Assembly: GCA_016789885.1 (NCBI GenBank)
Contig: JAEUPZ010000020.1
Location: forward strand, 37,311 to 101,310
Origin: Chromatiales bacterium
Lineage (GTDB): Bacteria > Pseudomonadota > Gammaproteobacteria > Steroidobacterales > GCA-2729495
DNA: 64,000 nucleotides
Direction of reading: 5' to 3'
Shown one piece after another: positions 56,156 to 64,000 of this stretch. The position numbers and the translations under genes are program-made. Below the pieces are notes generated by a model that was given only the letters and a program-made list of their open reading frames with translations, was not told the DNA's origin and made no database searches. Numbering within the stretch: position 1 is the stretch's first letter; every line of letters starts with the position of its first letter.

Positions 56156-57445
56156 TTATCCCACAGTCGCCCGGCCGCCCCGGGGGTCCACCAGCAGGAT
56201 GCGCAGGTCGTTGACGTTGGTCCCCGAAGGACCTGGCGCGAACAGGTCGCCGGCGGCTTCGAAGATACGGGCCGAATCGTCTTCCGCCAGCGCCGCCGCC
56301 GCGTCGACGCCCGCCGCCCGGGCCCGCGCCAGCGTCTGCGGGCCCAGGAAGGCGCCGGCATGGCCACCGATGCCGTCGATGCCGTCGGTGTCGGCCGCCA
56401 GGGCGACGACGGGAGCGGCCGCGGGCAGGGCCAGCCCGAGGGCCAGGAGGTAGGTGGTGTTGCGGCCGCCACGGCCCCCCGGCGTCGCGACGCGGTGCGT
56501 GGTCTCGCCCCCGGACACGAAGGCGCGGCGCTCCCCGCGCGCCAGCGCATCGGTGGCCAGGCCGGCGTGGACGCGGGCCAGGTCCAGCGCGCTGCCCGTG
56601 GCCTCGCCGAGGACCGTCACCGGCCAGCCGGCCGCGGCCAGAGTCGCAGCAGCCGCGGCCAGGGCATCGGCGGGCCGGCCGATGAGCGCCCCGCGCACCC
56701 GCCGGAAACACGGGTCATCGGCGGGCAGCGGCTCGGCCGCGGCGCTCGCCAGGCGGGCGGCGATGGCGGGCGGCGGCGTGATGCCGGCCCCCGCCAGCGC
56801 ACGCCGCGCATCGGCCAGCGGCACCGGGTCGGGCGCACAGGGACCGGAGCCGATGTCGGCCAGCACGTCGCCCGGCACGTCCGAGAGGGCGAAGAGCCAC
56901 AGCTCCTCGCCCACGAACGCCCGGGCCAGGCGGCCACCCTTCACCAGCGACAGCTTGCGGCGGATGCCGTTGAGCACGTGGATGTCGAGGCCAGCGGCCA
57001 GCAGGCGCCGGGCGAGGTGCTGCTTGTCGGCCAGCGTGATGCCCGGCGCCGGCGCCGCCAGCAGGGCGGACGCCCCACCGGACAGCAGGACGACGAGCCG
57101 GTCGTCGGGCCCCGCGCGCCGGGCCAGGGCCAGCGCGAGCTGCGCCGCTCGCTCGCTGCCGGCGTCGGGCACAGGGTGACCAGCCAGGCAGGTCTCGATG
57201 CCCGCCGGCACGACCCCGGCCGGCGAGTCGCGCGGGGTGACCAGCAGCCCGGTAACCGGGGCGGGCCACGCCGCCACGAAGGCCCGGAGCTGGGCCGCGG
57301 CGGCCTTGCCCACGGCCAGCACCTGGGTGGGGCGATGGTCTGGCGGCGGCAGCAGCGGCGGCAGCCGCCCGGCCGGGTCAACGGAGGCGAGCGCCGTCTC
57401 CCAGGCGGCGAGCAGCAGCGCGTGACCGGCGTCGGCGGGCGGCAC
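56156..57445 (-). CDS. Glycerate kinase (GckA/MOFRL type)
   Basis: Predicted glycerate 2-kinase, 429 residues, with an N-terminal DUF4147 domain (QVLAVGKAAAAQLRAFVAAW; RLVVLLSGGASALLAAPAPG) and a C-terminal MOFRL domain (AFVSGGETTHRVATPGGRGG; ADTDGIDGIGGHAGAFLGPQ). It would feed glycerate into lower glycolysis as 2-phosphoglycerate, which fits its place between pgk and pyk. It starts with GTG at 57443-57445, 29 bp after pgk. Confidence 0.92.
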   Translation of the reverse strand: MPPADAGHALLLAAWETALASVDPAGRLPPLLPPPDHRPTQVLAVGKAAAAQLRAFVAAWPAPVTGLLVTPRDSPAGVVPAGIETCLAGHPVPDAGSERAAQLALALARRAGPDDRLVVLLSGGASALLAAPAPGITLADKQHLARRLLAAGLDIHVLNGIRRKLSLVKGGRLARAFVGEELWLFALSDVPGDVLADIGSGPCAPDPVPLADARRALAGAGITPPPAIAARLASAAAEPLPADDPCFRRVRGALIGRPADALAAAAATLAAAGWPVTVLGEATGSALDLARVHAGLATDALARGERRAFVSGGETTHRVATPGGRGGRNTTYLLALGLALPAAAPVVALAADTDGIDGIGGHAGAFLGPQTLARARAAGVDAAAALAEDDSARIFEAAGDLFAPGPSGTNVNDLRILLVDPRGGRATVG

Positions 57446-57474
57446 GGCCCCGGCCCCGCCGACCCCGGGGCGCC

Positions 57475-58653
57475 TCAGCGCCGGCGGCGCGCCGCCGCCT
57501 CGAGGGCAGCCACGGCGGGCAGCGTCCGGCCCTCGAGGAACTCGAGGAAGGCGCCGCCACCGGTCGACACGTAGCCGACGCGGTCCGTCAGGGCGTACTT
57601 CTCCAGCGCCGCCAGGGTGTCACCGCCGCCAGCCACGCTGAACGCCGGCGACTTCGCCACGGCGTCGGCGATGGCCCGGGTGCCCTTGCCGAACTGGTCG
57701 ATCTCGAACACACCCACCGGCCCGTTCCAGACGATGGTGCCGGCCTTCGCGAGCAGGTCCGCGTAGAGCCTGCGGGTGCGGGGGCCGATGTCGAGGATCA
57801 GGTCGCCGGCCGCCACGTCGGCCACGGCCTTGTCCCGGGCCGCCGCGCGGGCGTCGAGCCGGCCCGCCGTGACCACGTCGACCGGCAGCGGGATGCGCGC
57901 ACCACCACCGGCCTTCAGCAGGCGCCGGGCCTCGGGGATCAGCTCGTGCTCGCAGAGCGACTTGCCGACGGGCTGGCCCCCGGCGGCGAGGAAGGTGTTG
58001 GCAATGCCGCCGCCGACGATGAGGTGGTCCACCTGCTTCGCCAGCGAGCGCAGGATCGTGAGCTTGGTCGACACCTTGGAGCCGGCGACGATGGCGACCA
58101 CCGGCCGCCTGGGCTTCTGCAGCACGCGGTGCAGTGCCTCGAGCTCGGCCACCAGCAGCGGGCCCGCGCAGGCCACCTTCGCGAACTTCGCGACGCCGTG
58201 GGTGCTCGCCTCGGCGCGGTGGGCGGTGCCGAAGGCATCCATGACGAAGATGTCGCAGAGCGCGGCCATGCGGCGGGCGAGCGCGTCGTCGTTCTGCTTC
58301 TCGCCGGCGTTGAAGCGCACGTTCTCGCAGAGCACGACTTCCTGGTCGCTGATCTCGATGCCGTCGAGCCACTCGGCGAAGAGCGGCACGGGCCGGCCGA
58401 GCAGCTGCGCCAGGCGCCGGGCGACGGGCTTCAGCGACTGCGCCGGGTCATGGACGCCCTCCTTCGGGCGGCCCAGGTGCGACATGAGGATGACGGCGGC
58501 GCCGCGGTCGACGGCCAGCTGGATCGTCGGCAGCGCGGCCCGGATGCGGGCGTCGCTGGTCACCTTGCCGTCCTTGACGGGCACGTTCAGGTCGACGCGG
58601 ATGAGCACTCGCTTGCCGGCGAGGCTCAGGTCAGTCATGCGCAGCAGGTTCAT
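57475..58653 (-). CDS. pgk: Phosphoglycerate kinase
   Basis: Reversible phosphate transfer between 1,3-bisphosphoglycerate and ADP. The 392 residues match the family. Motifs: [44 protein letters not shown] and [10 protein letters not shown]. The ATG at 58651-58653 ([16 protein letters not shown]) has a GGAG site 7 nt upstream; the inner ATG (MTDLS) is an alternative. It lies 76 bp after gap. Confidence 0.98.
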   Translation of the reverse strand: MNLLRMTDLSLAGKRVLIRVDLNVPVKDGKVTSDARIRAALPTIQLAVDRGAAVILMSHLGRPKEGVHDPAQSLKPVARRLAQLLGRPVPLFAEWLDGIEISDQEVVLCENVRFNAGEKQNDDALARRMAALCDIFVMDAFGTAHRAEASTHGVAKFAKVACAGPLLVAELEALHRVLQKPRRPVVAIVAGSKVSTKLTILRSLAKQVDHLIVGGGIANTFLAAGGQPVGKSLCEHELIPEARRLLKAGGGARIPLPVDVVTAGRLDARAAARDKAVADVAAGDLILDIGPRTRRLYADLLAKAGTIVWNGPVGVFEIDQFGKGTRAIADAVAKSPAFSVAGGGDTLAALEKYALTDRVGYVSTGGGAFLEFLEGRTLPAVAALEAAARRRR

Positions 58654-58729
58654 GGGCAGGCTCCGGGCAGGTCGGTCAGGGGCGGCGGCCGCTGGCCTGC
58701 GGCCGCCACCCGGCTGGATCGGCGGGATT

Positions 58730-59743
58730 TCAGCGCGCGCTGGCGAGGGCCAGCGTGGTGTCGAGCATGCGGTTCGAGAAACCCCACTCGTTGTCGTACC
58801 ACGACAGCACCTTGACCATGGTGCCGCCCATGACGCGCGTCTGGGTCGCGTCGAAGACCGAGCTGCGGGGATCGTGGTTGAAGTCGACCGACACCAGGGG
58901 CTCGGTGTTGTAGCCCAGGATGCCCTTGAGCTCGCCGTCGGCGGCTGCCTTGAGGATGGCATTCACCTCGTCGACGGTCGTCGGCCGGGCCGCCGTGAAG
59001 GTCAGGTCGACCACCGAGACGTTGATGGTCGGCACGCGCACGGCGAAGCCGTCGAGCTTGCCGTTGAGCTCGGGCAGCACCAGCCCGACGGCGGCGGCGG
59101 CGCCGGTCTTCGTCGGGATCATCGACTGGGTCGCCGAGCGCGCCCGGCGCAGGTCCTCGTGGTAGACGTCGGTCAGCACCTGGTCGTTGGTGTAGGCGTG
59201 GATCGTCGTCATCAGGCCGTGGACGAGGCCGATCTTCTCGTGCAGCGGCTTGACCAGCGGCGCCAGGCAGTTGGTCGTGCACGACGCGTTCGAGATGACC
59301 GTGTCCGTGGCCTTCAGCGACCGGTGGTTCACGCCGTAGACGATGGTGGCGTCGACGTCCTTGCCACCCGGGGCCGAGATGATGACCTTCTTCGCTCCGC
59401 CCTTCAGGTGGGCCGAGGCCTTCTCCTTGCTGGTGAAGAGGCCCGTGCACTCGAGCACCACGTCGACGCCGAGCTCGCCCCAGGGCAGGTCGGCCGGGTT
59501 GCGCTGGGCCAGCACGCGGATGCGGTCGCCGTTGACCACCATGCTGTCGCCGTCGACGGCGACGGTGCCCGGGAACTTGCCGTGGGCCGTGTCGTAGCGG
59601 GTCAGGTGCGCGTTGGTCTTCGCGTCGCCCAGGTCGTTGATGGCCACGATGCTGATCTCGCCGGTGCGGCCCGACTCGTACAGGGCACGCAGGACGTTCC
59701 GGCCGATCCGGCCATAACCGTTGATGGCAACTTTCACGGGCAT
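58730..59743 (-). CDS. gap: Glyceraldehyde-3-phosphate dehydrogenase
   Basis: NAD-dependent glycolytic dehydrogenase of 337 residues. The start [20 protein letters not shown], the active site [12 protein letters not shown] with catalytic Cys near 153 and the C-terminal [15 protein letters not shown] are canonical. INDLGD after the first strand is compatible with NAD(H) use, though I cannot fix cofactor choice. It lies 31 bp after tkt. Confidence 0.98.
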   Translation of the reverse strand: MPVKVAINGYGRIGRNVLRALYESGRTGEISIVAINDLGDAKTNAHLTRYDTAHGKFPGTVAVDGDSMVVNGDRIRVLAQRNPADLPWGELGVDVVLECTGLFTSKEKASAHLKGGAKKVIISAPGGKDVDATIVYGVNHRSLKATDTVISNASCTTNCLAPLVKPLHEKIGLVHGLMTTIHAYTNDQVLTDVYHEDLRRARSATQSMIPTKTGAAAAVGLVLPELNGKLDGFAVRVPTINVSVVDLTFTAARPTTVDEVNAILKAAADGELKGILGYNTEPLVSVDFNHDPRSSVFDATQTRVMGGTMVKVLSWYDNEWGFSNRMLDTTLALASAR

Positions 59744-59774
59744 CAGGCTTCTCCCAGGGTTGAGCAGGCCCCGG

Positions 59775-61811
59775 TCACGGGGCCGACAGCAGTTCGAGGG
59801 CTTCCCCGGCCACGCGCTCGGGCGTGAAACCGAAGTGCTTGAAGAGGTCGCCGGCCGGCGCCGACCGGCCGAAGGTGTCGATGCCGACGATGCGGCCGGC
59901 CGGGCCCACGAAGCGGTGCCAGCCGGCCGTGACGCCCGCCTCGACCGCCACGCGCCGTGTGACGTTCGACGGCAGCACCGACTCGCGCCAGGCCTCGTCC
60001 TGGGCGGCGAACAGCGTCGGGCACGGCATGGAGACGACGCGCACGGCGTAGCCCTGGGCCGTGACGAGGTCCGCCGCGGCCATGGCGACGGCGACCTCGG
60101 AGCCCGTCGCCATCAGGATGACGTCGGGCGCCGGCGCGTCGCGCAGGACATAGCCGCCCCGGTGGATGGCGGCCACCTGCGCCGGCGTGCGCGGCTGCGG
60201 CGGCAGGGCCTGCCGCGTGAGGGCCAGCACCGCGGGCCCGCTCGCCGACTCGATGGCGGCCACCCAGGCCGCGGCGGTCTCGACGGCATCGCAGGGCCGC
60301 CAGACGCGCACGTTCGGGATCAGCCGCAGGCTCTCGACGTGCTCGACGGGCTGGTGCGTGGGGCCGTCCTCGCCGAGGCCGATGGAGTCGTGGGTCAGCA
60401 CGAAGATGACGCCGATCTCCATCAGCGCCGCCATGCGGATGGCGTTGCGGGCGTAGTCGGAGAACACGAGGAACGTGCCGCCGTAGGGAATCAGCCCGCC
60501 GTGCAGCGCGACGCCGTTCATGATGGCCGCCATGCCGAACTCGCGCACGCCGTAGAACACGTAGTTGCCGCCGCCGTTGCCGCCGGTGGCCACCGGGCGC
60601 GAGGCCTTGTGCCGGGTGAGGTTCGAGCCCGTCAGGTCGGCCGAGCCGCCGAGCAGCTCGGGCAGCACCGGCGCGAGGACCTCGAGCACGTCCTGGCTCG
60701 CCTTGCGGGTGGCGACGGGCTTCGAGGCCGCCGCGGCGGCCATGGCCGCGTCGACGGCGGCGGGCCAGCCGGCCGGCAGCTCACGCCGCTGGCGCCGTTC
60801 GAACTCCGCCGCCAGCTCCGGGTACTGCCGGGCGTAGGCGGCGAAGAGGTCGCGCCAGGCGGCCTCGTCCTGCGCACCGCGCTCCCGGGCGTCCCAGGCC
60901 GCGGCGATCTCCGCGGGGATCTCGAAGGGCGGCGCCGTCCAGCCAAGGCTGGCCTTGGCAGCCGCGGCCTCGTCGGGGCCGAGGGCCTCGCCGTGGACCT
61001 TTTCGGTGCCCTGCCGGTTCGGCGCACCGAAGCCGATGATGGTGCGGCAGCAGATCAGGGAAGGCCGGTCGGTGACCGACTTCGCCTCCTCGATGGCGGC
61101 GCGGATGGCCGCCGGGTCGTGGCCGTCGACGGCCGGCACGACGTGCCAGCCGTAGGCCCGGAACCGGGCCGGCGTATCGTCGCGGAACCAGCCGGCCACG
61201 TGGCCGTCGATGGAAATGCCGTTGTCGTCGTACAGGGCGATGAGCTTGCCGAGGCCGAGGGTGCCCGCCAGCGAGCAGGCCTCGTGGGAGACACCCTCCA
61301 TCAGGCAGCCATCGCCGAGGAAGACCCAGGTGTGGTGGTCGACCACCGGGAAGCCCGGCCGGTTGAACTCGGCCGCCAGCAGCCGCTCGGCCAGCGCCAT
61401 GCCCACGGCGTTGGTGATGCCCTGGCCCAGGGGGCCTGTGGTGGTCTCGATGCCGAGGTGGGCCTCGCGCTCGGGATGGCCCGCGGTCTTCGACCCCAGC
61501 TGGCGGAAGCGCCGGAGTTCGTCCATCGGCAGCGGATAGCCCGCCAGGTGCAGCAGCGCGTACAGCAGCATCGAGCCGTGGCCGTTCGACACGACGAACC
61601 GGTCGCGGTCGGGCCACTGCGGGTTGCCGGGGTTATGCCGCAGGAAGTCGTTCCAGAGCACCTCGGCGATGTCGGCCATGCCCATGGGCATGCCGGGGTG
61701 GCCGGAGCGGGCCGCCTCGACGCCGTCGATGGCAAGCACCCGGATGGCGTTGGCGAGGGTGCGCCGGCTGGCGGCATCCCGGGTCGGCGGCTTGGCTGCG
61801 GTGGGCGGCAT
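59775..61811 (-). CDS. tkt: Transketolase
   Basis: Thiamine-diphosphate enzyme of the pentose phosphate (and Calvin) pathway. The 678-residue protein has [20 protein letters not shown], the cofactor motif [20 protein letters not shown], the pyrimidine domain [20 protein letters not shown] and [19 protein letters not shown]. The ATG at 61809-61811 has a GGGAG site upstream. It is the first gene of tkt-gap-pgk-gckA-pyk, an order often seen with a fructose-bisphosphate aldolase gene after pyk, not present here. Confidence 0.98.
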   Translation of the reverse strand: MPPTAAKPPTRDAASRRTLANAIRVLAIDGVEAARSGHPGMPMGMADIAEVLWNDFLRHNPGNPQWPDRDRFVVSNGHGSMLLYALLHLAGYPLPMDELRRFRQLGSKTAGHPEREAHLGIETTTGPLGQGITNAVGMALAERLLAAEFNRPGFPVVDHHTWVFLGDGCLMEGVSHEACSLAGTLGLGKLIALYDDNGISIDGHVAGWFRDDTPARFRAYGWHVVPAVDGHDPAAIRAAIEEAKSVTDRPSLICCRTIIGFGAPNRQGTEKVHGEALGPDEAAAAKASLGWTAPPFEIPAEIAAAWDARERGAQDEAAWRDLFAAYARQYPELAAEFERRQRRELPAGWPAAVDAAMAAAAASKPVATRKASQDVLEVLAPVLPELLGGSADLTGSNLTRHKASRPVATGGNGGGNYVFYGVREFGMAAIMNGVALHGGLIPYGGTFLVFSDYARNAIRMAALMEIGVIFVLTHDSIGLGEDGPTHQPVEHVESLRLIPNVRVWRPCDAVETAAAWVAAIESASGPAVLALTRQALPPQPRTPAQVAAIHRGGYVLRDAPAPDVILMATGSEVAVAMAAADLVTAQGYAVRVVSMPCPTLFAAQDEAWRESVLPSNVTRRVAVEAGVTAGWHRFVGPAGRIVGIDTFGRSAPAGDLFKHFGFTPERVAGEALELLSAP

Positions 61812-61877
61812 GCTGGCTCCCGGAGGGGTTGCTGAAACCCGCAAGTCCTGGGCCTGCAGGCCGCCGCGGGGGCGCGA

Positions 61878-61907
61878 ATTGTCGCGTAAGGGGCCGGATC
61901 GCCGCAA
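61878..61907 (-). promoter_or_regulatory. Candidate promoter of the tkt operon
   Basis: Minus strand TTGCGG (61902-61907), 18-bp spacer, GACAAT (61878-61883). It lies 66 bp before the tkt ATG in the divergent gap to metK. Confidence 0.5.
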
Positions 61908-61938
61908 CCGGATCACGGCCCGGCGCGGGGCCTGTGCC

Positions 61939-61944
61939 TATAAT
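61939..61944 (+). promoter_or_regulatory. Candidate -10 box of metK
   Basis: Perfect TATAAT 32 bp before the metK ATG, with a GGAGG motif (61959-61963) between, rather far from the ATG. There is no good -35; the tkt promoter is on the opposite strand nearby. Confidence 0.6.
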
Positions 61945-61976
61945 GCCCGTCCCTCAACGGAGGCCGTTCCCCCGCC

Positions 61977-63149
<1,173 letters not shown>

Positions 63150-63202
63150 CCCGCGCCGCACCGCAACCAGCCGCACCGCCGGAACCCCACCAGGAAGCCG
63201 CC

Positions 63203-64000
63203 ATGAGCACCAAGCCCGCCACCATCGTGATGCACGACTACCACGTCGCCGACCTGGGCCTCGCCGAGTGGGGCCGCAAGGAGATCCGCATCGCCGAGAC
63301 CGAGATGCCGGGCCTCATGGCGGTTCGCGAGGAGTACGCCGCGCGGCAGCCCCTCAAGGGCGCCCGCATCGCCGGCTCGCTGCACATGACGATCCAGACG
63401 GCCGTGCTGATCGAGACACTGACGACGCTTGGCGCCGACGTGCGCTGGGCCTCGTGCAACATCTTCTCGACCCAGGACCACGCTGCCGCCGCCATCGCCG
63501 CCGCCGGGATCCCGGTCTTCGCCTACAAGGGCGAGAACCTCGACGAGTACTGGGAGTTCACCCACCGCATCTTCGAGTGGGCCGACGGCGGCACGCCGAA
63601 CATGATCCTCGACGACGGCGGCGACGCGACCCTGCTCGCCATGCTGGGCTCCCGGGCCGAGCAGGACCCGTCGGTCATCACCAAGCCCACCAACGAGGAA
63701 GAAGAGGCGCTGTACGCCGCCATCGGCCGGCGGCTCAAGACGCGCCACGGCTGGTACACCAAGGCACTGCAGGGCATCCGCGGCGTCACCGAGGAGACCA
63801 CCACCGGCGTCCACCGCCTGTACACGATGGCGAAGGAAGGGCGGCTGCCGTTCCCGGCCATCAACGTCAACGACTCGGTCACGAAGTCGAAGTTCGACAA
63901 CCTCTACGGCTGCCGCGAGTCGCTGATCGACGGCATCAAGCGCGCGACCGACGTGATGATCGCCGGCAAGATCGCCGTCGTCGCCGGGTACGGTGACGTC
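63203..64000 (+). CDS. ahcY: Adenosylhomocysteinase AhcY, cut by window edge
   Basis: NAD-dependent hydrolase of S-adenosylhomocysteine to homocysteine and adenosine. 266 codons are in the window. Motifs: [94 protein letters not shown] and the beginning of the NAD-binding loop VVAGYGDV at the edge. AGGAAG precedes the ATG by 6 nt. No SAH riboswitch fits into the 53-bp gap after metK. Confidence 0.97.
   Translation, partial: MSTKPATIVMHDYHVADLGLAEWGRKEIRIAETEMPGLMAVREEYAARQPLKGARIAGSLHMTIQTAVLIETLTTLGADVRWASCNIFSTQDHAAAAIAAAGIPVFAYKGENLDEYWEFTHRIFEWADGGTPNMILDDGGDATLLAMLGSRAEQDPSVITKPTNEEEEALYAAIGRRLKTRHGWYTKALQGIRGVTEETTTGVHRLYTMAKEGRLPFPAINVNDSVTKSKFDNLYGCRESLIDGIKRATDVMIAGKIAVVAGYGDV

Noticed and set aside
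63150..63202. SAH or SAM riboswitch before ahcY/metK
   Set aside because: The gap before ahcY is 53 bp and the one before metK shows no known SAM or SAH riboswitch core.

Overview
The window is a very GC-rich, gene-dense stretch of a bacterial chromosome, almost certainly from a gammaproteobacterium. The evidence is gene order: mraZ-rsmH-ftsL-ftsI-murE-murF-mraY-murD-ftsW-murG-murC-murB-ddl-ftsQ-ftsA-ftsZ-lpxC-secA-mutT, rsmI/lpoA-yraN-diaA, kdsD-kdsC-lptC-lptA-lptB-rpoN-hpf-rapZ and petABC-sspAB. MurE carries the DNPR motif of meso-diaminopimelate ligases, and the Lpx, Kds and Lpt genes mean an LPS-bearing outer membrane. I cannot name a genus. About 65 genes are recognisable, most of them housekeeping. 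No CRISPR array, prophage, complete insertion sequence, rRNA or tRNA was seen; the one RNA gene is rnpB.

Layout. 1-23590: the division and cell-wall (dcw) cluster on the minus strand, driven by a clear MraZ-type promoter/operator at 23528-23590 and running to lpxC, an M23 peptidase, secA and mutT; a small DciA-like gene is inverted at 4191. Its 13 genes from rsmH to ftsQ overlap end to end. 23617-30000: a mixed block with a cupin protein, an outer-membrane beta-barrel protein with a textbook terminator, an unrecognised doubly anchored envelope protein, NnrU, an Nfu/Mrp iron-sulfur pair (Mrp fused to a DUF971-like domain) and a GFA-family protein. 30125-32728: a regulatory island with AraC and MerR regulators divergent from two small membrane proteins across a SoxR-like dyad, followed by a REP-like palindrome. 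32745-37074: Hsp15, a coiled-coil mini-protein, rnpB, rsmI, then lpoA-yraN-diaA. 37379-38199: a PEP-CTERM protein gene with a sigma-54 promoter. 38246-42169: sspB, sspA and the cytochrome bc1 genes. 42195-50404: murA-ibaG divergent from the KDO/LPS-transport operon, then rpoN, hpf and rapZ, ending in a block of hairpins. 50443-54590: patatin, an exported PrxQ, an ATP/ADP-translocase-like carrier and an NAD(P)-binding protein. 54690-61811: glycolytic genes tkt-gap-pgk-glycerate kinase-pyk. 61977-64000: metK and the start of ahcY.

How they work together. The left third builds and places the septum and its peptidoglycan, with murA and ibaG in the middle of the window. lpxC, kdsDC and lptCAB make and export lipopolysaccharide, and rapZ, LpoA and the M23 enzyme fit the same envelope theme. 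rpoN encodes the sigma factor that the PEP-CTERM promoter appears to need. metK and ahcY form two steps of the S-adenosylmethionine cycle, which feeds the methyltransferases RsmH and RsmI encoded here. The window is mostly conserved; the unusual material lies in regulation, non-standard start codons, small palindromic elements and a few uncharacterised envelope genes.
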